This document shows, piece by piece, positions 27,583-36,377 of a stretch of DNA of 64,000 nt. Origin of the DNA: Micromonospora echinaurantiaca (GTDB lineage Bacteria > Actinomycetota > Actinomycetes > Mycobacteriales > Micromonosporaceae). Every line of letters starts with the position of its first letter. The first letter of the stretch is position 1. The stretch lies in the NCBI RefSeq assembly GCF_900090235.1, contig NZ_LT607750.1, positions 4,765,001 to 4,829,000 on the forward strand, given 5' to 3'. A model generated the notes under the pieces. The model made no database searches. It saw only the letters and a program-made list of their open reading frames with translations, and had not been told where the DNA came from. A program made the translations under genes and the position numbers.

Positions 27583-27915
27583 TCATGTCGGTCGTCCTAC
27601 CTTGCTAGCGACCCTCGTCCGGTCGGGTTGACCGGACGTAGTGGTTGGCGCATCGACGTGCTCCGCCAGCGCACCGTGGTCGAGGACCCCGGTGATGCGC
27701 AGCGCACGCCCGAAGGCGCGACGCCGCACCGCCAGCGCGAAGCAGGCCGGATCCGGGTGCATGTTCGCTCCCCGACCCGGCAGTCTGCGGGCCGGATCGG
27801 GCCGGAGGCTGTAGCCAGCCTCGTCGCCGACCGCGACGATCCGCAGCAATTCGCTGGCCGGCGCACGTCGCCGGCAACCCACACAGGTGCGCTCCGGCAG
27901 CGCGCGTCGTACCAC
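27583..27915 (-). CDS. rnpM: YlxR/RnpM family RNA-binding protein (DUF448)
   Basis: 110 residues. The diagnostic N-terminus RTCVGCRRRAPASELLRIV and the GRGANMHPDPACFALAVRRRAF segment define the family, including the nucleic-acid-binding loop. Members bind RNA and, in Bacillus, modulate RNase P. The gene lies between nusA and infB, the universal position. The GTG start at 27915 lies 16 nt past the nusA stop. Confidence 0.93.
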   Translation of the reverse strand: MVRRALPERTCVGCRRRAPASELLRIVAVGDEAGYSLRPDPARRLPGRGANMHPDPACFALAVRRRAFGRALRITGVLDHGALAEHVDAPTTTSGQPDRTRVASKVGRPT

Positions 27916-27931
27916 TGGCGAAAGTCTACCC

Positions 27932-28975
27932 CTAGCTGCTCGAGATCGCGCCGCCCGGCTCCGGTACGTGATCAGCTTCGCCGCGGCCCGGTGCGGCCGC
28001 CTGCTCCGCGTCGGAACGGATGTCGATCCGCCAACCGGTCAGTCGGGCCGCGAGCCGGGCATTCTGCCCCTCCCGGCCGATCGCGAGCGACAGCTGGAAG
28101 TCCGGGACGGTGACCCGGGCGGTCCGGCTGGCCAGGTCGACCACCTCGACGCGTAGCGCCTTGGCCGGCGACAACGCGTTGCCCACGAAGGTCGCCGGGT
28201 CGTCCGACCAGTCGATGATGTCGATCTTCTCGCCGTGCAGCTCGCTCATCACCGCGCGGACCCGCTGCCCCATCGGGCCGATGCAGGCCCCCTTGGCGTT
28301 CACCCCGGGGGCGGTCGAGCGGACCGCGATCTTCGTACGGTGACCTGCCTCACGTGCGATCGCCGCGATGTCGACGGTGCCGTCGGCGATCTCCGGGACC
28401 TCCAGCGCGAAGAGCTTCTTCACCAGGGCCGGGTGCGAACGGGACAGCGTGATCTGCGGACCGCGCATCCCCTTGGCCACGTGCACCACCACGCAGCGGA
28501 TCCGCTCGCCGTGCGCGTACCGCTCGCCGGGCACCTGCTCGGACTGCGGCAGGACGCCCTCCAGCTTGCCCAGGTCGACGCTGACGATGCCCTTCTCGGC
28601 CCGCGCCTCGTGCGCCTGCACCACGCCGGTGACCAGGTCGCCGTCGCGCCCGACGTACTCGCCGAAGTGCACCTCGTCGGTGGCCTCCCGCAGCCGCTGG
28701 AGGATCACCTGCTTGGCCGTCATGGCGGCGATCCGGCCGAAGTCGTGCGGGGTGTCGTCCCACTCCCGCGCCACACCGCCCTCGTCGTCCAGTTCCTGGG
28801 CGTACACCAGGGCGGCGCCGGTCTTCCGGTCGATCTCCACCCGGGCGTGCGGCTCCGCGCCCTCGGTGTGCCGGTAGGCGGTCAGCAGCGCGGTCTCGAT
28901 CGCCGCGAGGATCGTGTCGAACGGGATCTCCCGCTCGCGCTCCAGTGCGCGCAGCGCCGCGAGGTCGATGTTCAC
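27932..28975 (-). CDS. nusA: Transcription termination/antitermination factor NusA
   Basis: 347 residues. The RNA-polymerase-binding N-terminal domain ([19 protein letters not shown]) is followed by an S1 domain ([20 protein letters not shown]) and two KH domains ([15 protein letters not shown], then [18 protein letters not shown]). The acidic C-terminal repeats of proteobacterial NusA are absent, as normal in actinobacteria. The GTG start overlaps the rimP stop as GTGA, with GGAGAG just upstream. Confidence 0.97.
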   Translation of the reverse strand: MNIDLAALRALEREREIPFDTILAAIETALLTAYRHTEGAEPHARVEIDRKTGAALVYAQELDDEGGVAREWDDTPHDFGRIAAMTAKQVILQRLREATDEVHFGEYVGRDGDLVTGVVQAHEARAEKGIVSVDLGKLEGVLPQSEQVPGERYAHGERIRCVVVHVAKGMRGPQITLSRSHPALVKKLFALEVPEIADGTVDIAAIAREAGHRTKIAVRSTAPGVNAKGACIGPMGQRVRAVMSELHGEKIDIIDWSDDPATFVGNALSPAKALRVEVVDLASRTARVTVPDFQLSLAIGREGQNARLAARLTGWRIDIRSDAEQAAAPGRGEADHVPEPGGAISSS

Positions 28976-29658
28976 CTCTCCTCGTCCTCCACATCATCGT
29001 CGTCGTCGAAGTCGTCTGTCCCGTCGAGCCCGTCGGTCTCCTCGACCTCGTCGAGGCGGGTGAACTCGACCTGCACCCGGCCCGGGCCGAGGTCGGCGTA
29101 GGCCCACTCCGCGCGGCCGGCGTCGGTCTCCAGCACCACGCGCTCGTCGTCGGCAGCGACCACCCGGCCGGTGACCTGCCGGTCACCGGCGGGACGCTCG
29201 CCGCGCTGCCCGGGCAGCCCGCCCCGGGCGGTCACCTTCACCAGCCGGCCCACGTTGCGCCGCCAGTGCCGCGGCTGGGTCAGCGGCCGGTCCACCCCGG
29301 GTGAGCTGACCTCCAGCTGGTACTCGCCGGCGACCAGGTCGCCGCCGGACTCCTCCGCGGCGTCCAGCGCCGCCGAGACGGCCCGGGAGACGTCGGCGAC
29401 GGCGTCCAGGTTGATCCCGCCGTCGGCGTCGACGATCACCCGCACCACGTGCCGCCGGCCGGCCCGGGAGACGGTGAGTTCCTCCAGGTCGTAGCCGGCC
29501 GCGCCGACCACCGGCTCGATGACCTCGCGCAACCGGGCACGCCGGGCGGCCAGGTCACCTCGGGGGGCGCCGGCGCGCTCGACGCCACGCGGGCCGTCGG
29601 CCCGGCGGGGTCGTCCCGTCGGCCCCGTCGACCTGGTGGCTCGGCCACGCTGCGTCAT
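28972..29658 (-). CDS. rimP: Ribosome maturation factor RimP
   Basis: 228 residues from the ATG at 29658 (AGGAGAAGGG upstream). The core has [40 protein letters not shown] and [20 protein letters not shown], all diagnostic. The N-terminal 40 residues are Arg-rich and the last about 30 residues are almost entirely Asp and Glu, both longer than in most RimP proteins. RimP helps assemble the 30S subunit. First gene of the nusA-infB operon. Confidence 0.95.
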   Translation of the reverse strand: MTQRGRATRSTGPTGRPRRADGPRGVERAGAPRGDLAARRARLREVIEPVVGAAGYDLEELTVSRAGRRHVVRVIVDADGGINLDAVADVSRAVSAALDAAEESGGDLVAGEYQLEVSSPGVDRPLTQPRHWRRNVGRLVKVTARGGLPGQRGERPAGDRQVTGRVVAADDERVVLETDAGRAEWAYADLGPGRVQVEFTRLDEVEETDGLDGTDDFDDDDDVEDEER

Positions 29659-29813
29659 CTGGCGCACCCTTCTCCTGGAGCGGCGGCGGCGATCTGCCGC
29701 CATGCCGGCACGCCACCGGGGCGGATGCGCCGGTGGCTGCGCAGAGCGTAACGCGCCGACGCCGTCCCGGACCGGGCGGCGCACCGACGCCTCTGGCCCA
29801 CGTACCGCCACGG

Positions 29814-30338
29814 ATGGTGTTGACTTGTCCGGTGGCGACGGGCAGAACGACACAACACAGTCAGAGATCCGGGCATTCCCGGCGAACGGTGCTGCGGGCC
29901 GGTGCCGTGCTGGTCCTCGGTGGCGCGACCGCGGCGCTGACCGGCTGTGATCTTTTCGACCGCGACGACCCGGCCCCCGGGCCCGACCCGCTCGCGCCAC
30001 TGGTCGACGAGTCGCTCCGGCTGGCCGCCGGCCTCCGGGCGGCCGCCGGCGCCCACCCGGCGCTGGCCGACCGGCTCACCCCGATCGCCGAGTCGCACCA
30101 GGCGCACGCGGCCGAACTCGCCCGGGTGATCGGCACGCCGCTGCCGTCGGCGCCCGCGCCGACCCCGTCCGATCCCGCCGCGGCCGACCCGGACGCCGCC
30201 CTCGCCGGGCTGCGCGAGGCCGAGCGCGCCGCCCGGGAGACCGCGACGAAGGCCTGCGCGGCGGCGCCGGCCGAGCGGGCCGCGCTGCTCGGCTCGATCG
30301 CCGCCGCCCGGGCCACCCACGTGGAGGCACTGAAGTGA
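29814..30338 (+). CDS. Tat-exported lipoprotein, ferritin-like helical
   Basis: 174 residues from the ATG at 29814; a GTG at 29829 is equally possible, and neither has a clear ribosome site. The signal has SRRTVLRAG followed by a hydrophobic core and the lipobox LTGC, so it should be exported by Tat and lipid-anchored. The mature part is Ala-rich and helical ([20 protein letters not shown]), with spaced Glu and His residues ([10 protein letters not shown]) that could form a four-helix bundle. Its stop overlaps the start of a DUF4439 ferritin-like protein (GTGA), so the two probably act together. Function unknown. Confidence 0.75.
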   Translation: MVLTCPVATGRTTQHSQRSGHSRRTVLRAGAVLVLGGATAALTGCDLFDRDDPAPGPDPLAPLVDESLRLAAGLRAAAGAHPALADRLTPIAESHQAHAAELARVIGTPLPSAPAPTPSDPAAADPDAALAGLREAERAARETATKACAAAPAERAALLGSIAAARATHVEALK

Positions 30339-30781
30339 CGCAGCCGACCACCCCGGCCGGGCCGCCCGCCGCCCTGGCCGACGCGCTCACCGCCGAGTAC
30401 GCGGCCATCTGGGCCTACGGCCCGATCGGGGTACGACTCAGCGGGGCCGCCCGGGCGGCCGCCCGGGACGCCGAGGCCGCCCACCGGCGCCGGCGGGACA
30501 CCCTGGTGCTGCGGTTGAGCACCGGTGGCACGGTCCCGGCGGACCGGGCCGGCTACGCGCTGCCGTTCCCGGTGACCGACCGGGCCAGCGCGCTGCGGCT
30601 GGCGGTGGAGGTCGAGGAGCGGACCGCGGCGTTCTGGCGGGCGGCGCTGCCGCACACCACCGGCGCCGACCGGGACCAGGCGCTGGCCGCGCTGGTGGAG
30701 TACGCGCTGCGGGCCACCCGCTGGCGGCGCACCGCCGGGATCACCCCGCTGACCGTGCCGTTCCCGGGCCGACCTGGCTGA
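30335..30781 (+). CDS. DUF4439 ferritin-like domain protein
   Basis: 148 residues. Helical with conserved Glu and Tyr residues in ALTAEYAAIWAYGPIGVRL and EAAHRRRRDTLVL, and later VEVEERTAAFWRAAL, the pattern of ferritin-like DUF4439 proteins. No signal peptide, so it is cytoplasmic while its coupled neighbour is exported. A di-iron role is possible but not demonstrated. Confidence 0.82.
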   Translation: MTQPTTPAGPPAALADALTAEYAAIWAYGPIGVRLSGAARAAARDAEAAHRRRRDTLVLRLSTGGTVPADRAGYALPFPVTDRASALRLAVEVEERTAAFWRAALPHTTGADRDQALAALVEYALRATRWRRTAGITPLTVPFPGRPG

Positions 30782-30820
30782 ACCCGGGCCGCCGCGCGGT
30801 CGCCTCTCCGGTTGCGGGTG

Positions 30821-30839
30821 GCATACCAGGTATGCATAC
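30821..30839. promoter_or_regulatory. Candidate PadR operator with overlapping -10
   Basis: GCATACC-A-GGTATGC (30821-30835) is a perfect palindrome, and GTATGCATAC (30830-30839) a second one overlapping it. CATACT (30835-30840) could be the -10 box, placing the start at or next to the ATG at 30849. The position, 9 nt before the padR gene, suggests autorepression. Confidence 0.5.
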
Positions 30840-30848
30840 TCCGTTTCC

Positions 30849-31430
30849 ATGTCCATCCGTCACGGGCTGCTCGCCCTGCTCGAACGCGGCCAGATGTACG
30901 GCTACCAGCTGCGCGCCGCGTTCGAGGAGTCGACCGGCTCGACCTGGCCGCTGAACATCGGGCAGGTCTACACCACCCTGTCCCGGCTGGAACGGGACGG
31001 GCTGGTCCGGTCGCTACCGGAGAGCGAGGCCGGGCAGCGTCCGTACGAGATCACCGACGCCGGGCGGGCGGACCTGACGCTGTGGTTCGCCACCCCGATC
31101 AGCCGGACCGACCGCCCCCGGGACGAACTGGCGATCAAGCTCGCCCTGGCGCTCACCACCCCCGGGGTGGACGTCCGGTCGGTGGTGCAGAACCAGCGCA
31201 GCGCGACCATGCGCACGCTGCAGGAGTTGACCCGGTTGAAGTACGCCAGCGACCGGCCCGAGGACCTGCCGTGGCGGCTGGTGCTGGACGCGATGGTGTT
31301 CCAGGCCGAGGCGGAGGTGCGCTGGCTGGACCACTGCGAGACCAGCCTGGTGCGATACCGGCCGCCGGCCGGCGGGCCGGCGGCGACCTCCGGGGCGGTG
31401 GACCGGACCGACGAGGAGGCGCGCCGGTGA
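30849..31430 (+). CDS. PadR-family transcriptional regulator
   Basis: 193 residues. The winged HTH is at residues 1-85 (RHGLLALLERGQMYGYQLRA, LNIGQVYTTLSRLERDGLV, RPYEITDAGRADL). A C-terminal helical dimerisation domain follows (PWRLVLDAMVFQAEAEVRWL). It lies in one unit with the ABC ATPase and FtsX-like permease, each start overlapping the previous stop, so it is expected to repress this exporter until a drug or lipid signal binds. No ribosome site precedes the ATG, consistent with a leaderless message. Confidence 0.92.
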   Translation: MSIRHGLLALLERGQMYGYQLRAAFEESTGSTWPLNIGQVYTTLSRLERDGLVRSLPESEAGQRPYEITDAGRADLTLWFATPISRTDRPRDELAIKLALALTTPGVDVRSVVQNQRSATMRTLQELTRLKYASDRPEDLPWRLVLDAMVFQAEAEVRWLDHCETSLVRYRPPAGGPAATSGAVDRTDEEARR

Positions 31431-32191
31431 GCACCGACGGCGGACCGGACGGCCCGCGCAGCGCGACCGACGAGGCCGTGCTCGACCTGCGCGACGTGCA
31501 CCGCACCCACGGCACCGGACCGGCCGCCGTGCACGCCCTGCGCGGGGTGAGCCTGTCGGTGCGGCCGGGCGAGCTGGTCGCCGTGATGGGTCCATCCGGC
31601 TCGGGGAAGTCGACCCTGCTGGCCCTCGCCGGCGGGCTGGACAGCCCGACCGCCGGCGAGGTGCGGGTCGAGGGCCAGCCGCTGGGCGAGCTGGACCGGC
31701 GGCGGCTGGCGCAGCTGCGCCGGCGCCGGATCGGCTACATCTTCCAGGACCTCAACCTGCTCGGCAGCCTCACCGCGATGGAGAACGTGGCGCTGCCGCT
31801 CGAACTCGACGGCGCCGGCGTGCGGCGGGCCCGCCGGCTGGCCGCCGACGCGCTCGCCGAGGTGGGCCTGCCGGAGCTGGGTGACCGCTTCCCCGACCAG
31901 CTCTCCGGCGGCCAGCAGCAGCGGGTCGCGATCGCCCGGGCGCTGGTCGGCGAGCGCCGGCTGGTGCTGGCCGACGAGCCGACCGGCGCGCTCGACTCGC
32001 AGACCGGCGAGGCGGTGCTGCACCTGCTGCGCCGCCGGGTGGACGCCGGCGCGGCCGGGGTGCTGGTCACCCACGAGGCGCGGCACGCCGGCTGGGCCGA
32101 CCGGGTGGTGTTCCTGCGCGACGGGGTGCTGGTCGACACCACCGCGCCGCTGGTCAGTGTCGAACAGCTGCTCAGCGGCAGCGGACGGTGA
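31427..32191 (+). CDS. ABC transporter ATPase (MacB/LolD-like)
   Basis: 254 residues from the GTG at 31427. It has Walker A GPSGSGKST, Q-loop YIFQDLNLL, signature LSGGQQQRVAIARAL, Walker B LVLADEPTGALD and switch His VTHEARHA, so it is a complete ATPase of the macrolide-exporter/lipoprotein-release class. It pairs with the FtsX-like permease encoded immediately downstream (GTGA overlap). Likely role: energising extrusion of hydrophobic compounds or envelope stress handling. Confidence 0.93.
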   Translation: MSTDGGPDGPRSATDEAVLDLRDVHRTHGTGPAAVHALRGVSLSVRPGELVAVMGPSGSGKSTLLALAGGLDSPTAGEVRVEGQPLGELDRRRLAQLRRRRIGYIFQDLNLLGSLTAMENVALPLELDGAGVRRARRLAADALAEVGLPELGDRFPDQLSGGQQQRVAIARALVGERRLVLADEPTGALDSQTGEAVLHLLRRRVDAGAAGVLVTHEARHAGWADRVVFLRDGVLVDTTAPLVSVEQLLSGSGR

Positions 32192-34905
32192 ACCCGGACC
32201 GCGCCGCGCGGCTCGCCGGGGCGGTCGGGTCCTGGCGGGCGGCGCTGCGCATCGCCCGGCGGGAGGCCCGCCGGGCCCGGGGCCGCACCGCGCTGGTGCT
32301 CGCGATGATCACCCTGCCGGTGCTGGCGCTGACCTTCGCCGCCGCCAGCTACGACATGTCCGAGCTGACCCCCGCCGAGCGGGTCGGCCGCCAGCTCGGA
32401 ACCGCCGACGCGGAGCTGCGCTGGGTGGCCCGCGGCCCGGTGGTGCAGAGCGCCTGGGGGGACGGCTGGAGCCACGAGGGCGAGCCGGTCCAGGCCGCGC
32501 CGGTCACCGCGGAGCAGGTCGGCAGGCTGCTCCCGGCCGGCAGCCGAGTCCTGGAGATACGCCGCTGGGCGCCGGTTCCGTTCCGGATCGACGACCGGGA
32601 CGAGACGTTCTCCGGCCGGATCGTCGACCTCACCGATCCGCTCGGCGCGGGGCTGGCCCGGGTGCTCGCCGGCCGGCCACCCGGCGGAGCCGGTGAGATC
32701 GCGCTGAACCCGGCGGCGCTGCGCCGCCTGCAGGTCCGCCCCGGTGACACCGTCACCGTCGCCGACGGCTCGGCCAGCTACCGGGTCGTCGGCGTGGTCG
32801 AGTTCCCCGAGGAACTGCGCCCGGTGGCGGCGCTGCACCCGGCCGCCGCGCCCGGGCCGCTGACGGAGCCGGACAACACCTTCCTGGTCGACCTGCCCTC
32901 GGAGCTCGACGGCGACCTGGTCCGCCGGCTCAACGCGTACGGCGTCGTGGTGACCGGGCGTACCCCGGCGCCGGTCGCCCCGCCGGCCGGCGACGCCGTG
33001 TTCGTGCCGAGCCGCTCCCCGGCGCTCGACGTCGAGCAGATGAGCACCATGGTGCTGGTCGGCGGGCTCGGGCTGCTGGAGGTCGTGCTCCTGGTCGGGC
33101 CGGCCTTCGCGGTCGGCGTACGGCGTCGGCGGCGGGACCTCGCGCTGGTCGCGGTGGCCGGCGGGGACGCCGCCCAGCTCCGCCGGGTCGTGCTGGCCGA
33201 CGGGGTGGTGCTGGGCGCCGTCGGGGCCGCCGCCGGGGTGGTGCTCGGCGTCGCGGTCGCGTTCGCCGGCCGGCCCCTGGTGGAGCAGTACCTGTTCGGG
33301 GCGCGCTTCGGCGGGTACCGCTGCTGGCCGGTGGCGCTGGTGGCGATCGCCGCGGTGGCGGTGCTGGCCGGGGTGCTCGCCGCCCTGGCGCCGGCCTGGA
33401 CGGCGGCCCGGCAGGACGTGGTCGCCGGGCTGGCCGGGCGGCGCACGGCCCCGGCGCACCGGCGGCGGTGGCTGGCCGTCGGGCTGCTGTTGACGGCCGG
33501 GGGCGCCGCGGTGGCCGCCGCCGGAGCGGCCGGAAGCACGCCGAGCGTCACCCTCGCCGGGCTGGTCGTCGGCGAGCTGGGGCTGGTCTTCGCCACGCCG
33601 ACGCTGGTGGGGCTGCTCGCCCGGCTCGGCCGGGCGCTGCCGCTGGCCCCGCGGATCGCGCTGCGCGACGCCAGCCGCAACCGGTCCTCCACCGCGCCGG
33701 CCATCTCCGCGGTGATGGCCGCGGTCGCCGGCAGCGTCGCCCTCGGCGTCTACCTGGCCAGCGACGAGGCCCGCGCCGACCGGATGTACGAGCCGACCGT
33801 CCCGTACGGCAACGTGGTGGTCAGCTCGCCCGACCCGGAGCGGGCGGCGGACGCCGGGACGCGGGCCCGGGTCGTCGCGGCGGCCCGCGCCCACCTCGGC
33901 GCCGACCACGTGGCGGCACTGACCACGGCGGACTGCCCGCCGGCGGTCGACTCCTGTTCGGTCACCCCGGTGCTGCCACCGGAGCGGACCTGCCCGTGGC
34001 CGCCCGGCGACGGCCTCTCCGCCGCCGAGCGCCGGCAGGCGCTGGCCGACGCCCGCTGCCGGGACGCGCCGGCCGACCAGTACGGCCAGTACTTCGAGGT
34101 CGTGGTGGACGACGGGACCGCGCTGCCGATCCTCACCGGCGCCGACCCGGCGGACGTGGCCGCCGCCACCGCCGTGCTGCGCGCCGGTGGGGCGGTGGTG
34201 ACCGATCCGCGCTACCTGGTCGACGACCGGGTGCGGGTGCTGGTCAACCACTTCGGCGACGACCCGGACGCTCCGCCGCCGGCCGCCGCCGCGCTGCCCG
34301 GTCACGCGCTGCGCACCGGGACCGGCATCGACCGGCTGCTGCTCTCGGCGCCGGCGGCCGACCGGCTCGGTCTGGTCACCCGGCCCGTCGGCTGGGCGGT
34401 CGACGGGGTGGCGGACCAGCGCCGGCAGGACCGCTTCGTCGCCGCGCTGCGGCCGCTCGGCCTGCAGGTGGAGATCGAACGGGGCCGGCCGGACAGCGGG
34501 GCGCGTCCCCTGCTGCTCCTGCTGGCGGCGGCGTCCGGGGTGGTCACCGTGGGGGCCGCGGGCATCGCCACCGGGCTCGCGGCGGCCGAGGGCCGCCGGG
34601 ACCTGTCCACCCTGGCGGCGGTCGGCGCCGGTCCGGGCGTACGCCGGCTGCTGTCGCTCTGCCAGGCCGGGGTGATCGCCGTGCTCGGTTCCACGCTCGG
34701 CATCGTCGCCGGGCTCGGCACCGCCCTGATCATCCTCACCGCCACCAACCGCCGGTACGCCTCGACCTGGCCGGTGTCGGAGCCGTACCCGATGGTGGTC
34801 CCGTGGACCGTCCTCGGCGTCCTGGTGCTGGTGCCGCTGGTCGCGATGCTCGGCGCGGGTCTGTTCACCCGGTCCCGGCTGCCGGTGGAGCGCCGGCTCG
34901 ACTGA
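32188..34905 (+). CDS. FtsX-like ABC permease, two-module
   Basis: 905 residues. An N-terminal helix (TALVLAMITLPVLALTFAAA) is followed by a large extracytoplasmic MacB-like domain, three helices of a first FtsX module (around residues 285-410), a central membrane pair, a second extracytoplasmic domain with four Cys (about 585-620), and a second FtsX module ending TVLGVLVLVPLVAMLGAGLF. Such proteins act mechanically on extracytoplasmic substrates using the partner ATPase. The second soluble domain with its Cys residues suggests disulfides. Confidence 0.88.
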   Translation: MNPDRAARLAGAVGSWRAALRIARREARRARGRTALVLAMITLPVLALTFAAASYDMSELTPAERVGRQLGTADAELRWVARGPVVQSAWGDGWSHEGEPVQAAPVTAEQVGRLLPAGSRVLEIRRWAPVPFRIDDRDETFSGRIVDLTDPLGAGLARVLAGRPPGGAGEIALNPAALRRLQVRPGDTVTVADGSASYRVVGVVEFPEELRPVAALHPAAAPGPLTEPDNTFLVDLPSELDGDLVRRLNAYGVVVTGRTPAPVAPPAGDAVFVPSRSPALDVEQMSTMVLVGGLGLLEVVLLVGPAFAVGVRRRRRDLALVAVAGGDAAQLRRVVLADGVVLGAVGAAAGVVLGVAVAFAGRPLVEQYLFGARFGGYRCWPVALVAIAAVAVLAGVLAALAPAWTAARQDVVAGLAGRRTAPAHRRRWLAVGLLLTAGGAAVAAAGAAGSTPSVTLAGLVVGELGLVFATPTLVGLLARLGRALPLAPRIALRDASRNRSSTAPAISAVMAAVAGSVALGVYLASDEARADRMYEPTVPYGNVVVSSPDPERAADAGTRARVVAAARAHLGADHVAALTTADCPPAVDSCSVTPVLPPERTCPWPPGDGLSAAERRQALADARCRDAPADQYGQYFEVVVDDGTALPILTGADPADVAAATAVLRAGGAVVTDPRYLVDDRVRVLVNHFGDDPDAPPPAAAALPGHALRTGTGIDRLLLSAPAADRLGLVTRPVGWAVDGVADQRRQDRFVAALRPLGLQVEIERGRPDSGARPLLLLLAAASGVVTVGAAGIATGLAAAEGRRDLSTLAAVGAGPGVRRLLSLCQAGVIAVLGSTLGIVAGLGTALIILTATNRRYASTWPVSEPYPMVVPWTVLGVLVLVPLVAMLGAGLFTRSRLPVERRLD

Positions 34906-34963
34906 GCACCGGGTGCCGGTTCCGGGGTGCCGCGGACGGCCGCCGGCCGGCACACTGGACACC

Positions 34964-35464
34964 GTGCCCGTACTGGGATCCCTCACCCGCCGGGTCGGCC
35001 ACCACCGCTGGTTCGGTGCCGCCGCCCGCCTGCTCGTCCCCGCCGACCGGTTGGTCGGGCGGCTCACCCGGGGGCGGGTGGTCGCCCTCGGCCTGATCCC
35101 GTCGCTGGTCATCACCACCACCGGTCGCCGCTCCGGCAAGCCCCGCAGCAACCCGCTGCTCTACGTGCCCGACGGCGACGCGTACGTGGTGGTCGGCTCG
35201 AACTGGGGCCAGGCGCACCAGCCCGGCTGGTCGCTGAACCTGCTCGCCGACCCGGCCGCCGAGGTGGCCGTCAAGGGCCGCCGGATCCCGGTGCACGCCG
35301 AGGTGGCCACCGGCGCCGAACGGGAGCGGCTCTGGCGGCTGCTGGTCACCGAGTGGCCGGCCTACCGGGCGTACGTCCAGCGGGCCGGCGGCCGGGAGAT
35401 CCGCGTCTTCCGGCTGGTGCCCACCGGGCGCGGCGCACCCGCCACCCCGGCGGAGCCTGACTAG
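34964..35464 (+). CDS. DUF385 / F420-dependent nitroreductase-family protein
   Basis: 166 residues from the GTG at 34964; CACACT 3-8 nt before suggests a leaderless start. The family core is LVITTTGRRSGKPRSNPLLY, VVVGSNWGQAHQPGWSLNL and ADPAAEVAVKGRRIPVHAEV, ending EIRVFRLVP. These split-beta-barrel proteins bind deazaflavin F420 or related flavins (Ddn-like). F420 is made by actinobacteria, which supports the assignment. Substrate unknown. Confidence 0.85.
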   Translation: MPVLGSLTRRVGHHRWFGAAARLLVPADRLVGRLTRGRVVALGLIPSLVITTTGRRSGKPRSNPLLYVPDGDAYVVVGSNWGQAHQPGWSLNLLADPAAEVAVKGRRIPVHAEVATGAERERLWRLLVTEWPAYRAYVQRAGGREIRVFRLVPTGRGAPATPAEPD

Positions 35465-35512
35465 GGTGGACCCGGCGCCCGGCCGACGGGCGGCACTCCG
35501 CACGAGGCAGGG

Positions 35513-36259
35513 GTGATCGGCGTGGACGCGAGCACCGCGAACGCCGGGACGGACGGGTACCTGGGCGATCCACGGTGGCCGGTGGCCGAGCGGGTGGCCG
35601 ACGCCGTCCGGCGGCGGTTCCCGGCCGACGTGCTGGCCGTGGCGGTGCACGGCCCGCTGGCCCACGGCGACGACGACGGCGGCGGGAACGGCGAACTCGG
35701 GCTGCTGGTGGTGACCTACCGGCCCGGCGCCGGGCCGCCGGCGGCCACCCGCCGGGTGGACGGCGTGCTGGTCGACCTGACCGTCGCCGGCGCGGAGGAC
35801 TACCTGGCCCGGGCCCGCGCGATCACCTCGCTGTGGCCGCTGACCGCCGACCGGTTCGTCACCACCCGGCCGCTGCACGACCCGACCGGCTGGCTGCGCA
35901 CGCTGCGCGACGAGCACCTGGGCCGGCTGGCCCGGGCCCGGCCCGCCGAGTTCAGCACCGCCGCCCGCCGGGCGTGGTACCGGGGCAGCGCGGCGCACGC
36001 CCGGGCCGCCCGGCTGGCCGAGTGGTACGAGACGGACCAGGCCCTGCTGATGCTCGGCGAGGCGCGGCTGGCGGCGGCGAGCGTGAGCGGCCTGCTCAGC
36101 CGCACCTACTTCCGGGATCCGGGTGACGCGGTGCGGCGAACCGGCCTGGCCGGCGCGGACATGACCGAGGTGGGCGCCGTGCTCGCCCGGCAGGCCGAGG
36201 AACTCGCCGCGCGCGGCCGCCCGGTCGACGGCACCGTCGACGACCTGCTCGACGGCTGA
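35513..36259 (+). CDS. Nucleotidyltransferase-like protein (KNTase-type)
   Basis: 248 residues. The N-terminal part (FPADVLAVAVHGPLAHGDDD, GELGLLVV, then VDGVLVDLTV) has the layout of a nucleotidyltransferase catalytic core with its acidic residues, followed by a helical C-terminal domain like that of kanamycin nucleotidyltransferases (FSTAARRAWYRGSAAHARAA). The usual Gly-Ser of the motif is replaced by Gly-Pro, so activity is uncertain. A GTG at 35522 is an alternative start with good ribosome-site spacing. Confidence 0.65.
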   Translation: MIGVDASTANAGTDGYLGDPRWPVAERVADAVRRRFPADVLAVAVHGPLAHGDDDGGGNGELGLLVVTYRPGAGPPAATRRVDGVLVDLTVAGAEDYLARARAITSLWPLTADRFVTTRPLHDPTGWLRTLRDEHLGRLARARPAEFSTAARRAWYRGSAAHARAARLAEWYETDQALLMLGEARLAAASVSGLLSRTYFRDPGDAVRRTGLAGADMTEVGAVLARQAEELAARGRPVDGTVDDLLDG

Positions 36260-36289
36260 CCAAGCGCCGCCCCTCCCCGCCCTCCGATC

Positions 36290-36347
36290 GCCACTCATTC
36301 ACTGAATGAGTGGCCATCTGCGCGGGAATGGCCACTCATTCAGTGAA
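36290..36347. terminator. Nested inverted repeats forming alternative hairpins
   Basis: A 25-nt palindrome (36290-36314, 12-bp arms GCCACTCATTCA) overlaps a larger inverted repeat: TTCACTGAATGAGTGGCCAT (36298-36317) is an exact complement of ATGGCCACTCATTCAGTGAA (36328-36347), 20-bp arms around a 10-nt loop. Only one can form at a time. Located between convergent genes, so a bidirectional terminator is likely. Confidence 0.7.
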
Positions 36348-36377
36348 CGTGCGCGCCGCCGCGGCGGGAAGGCGGGG

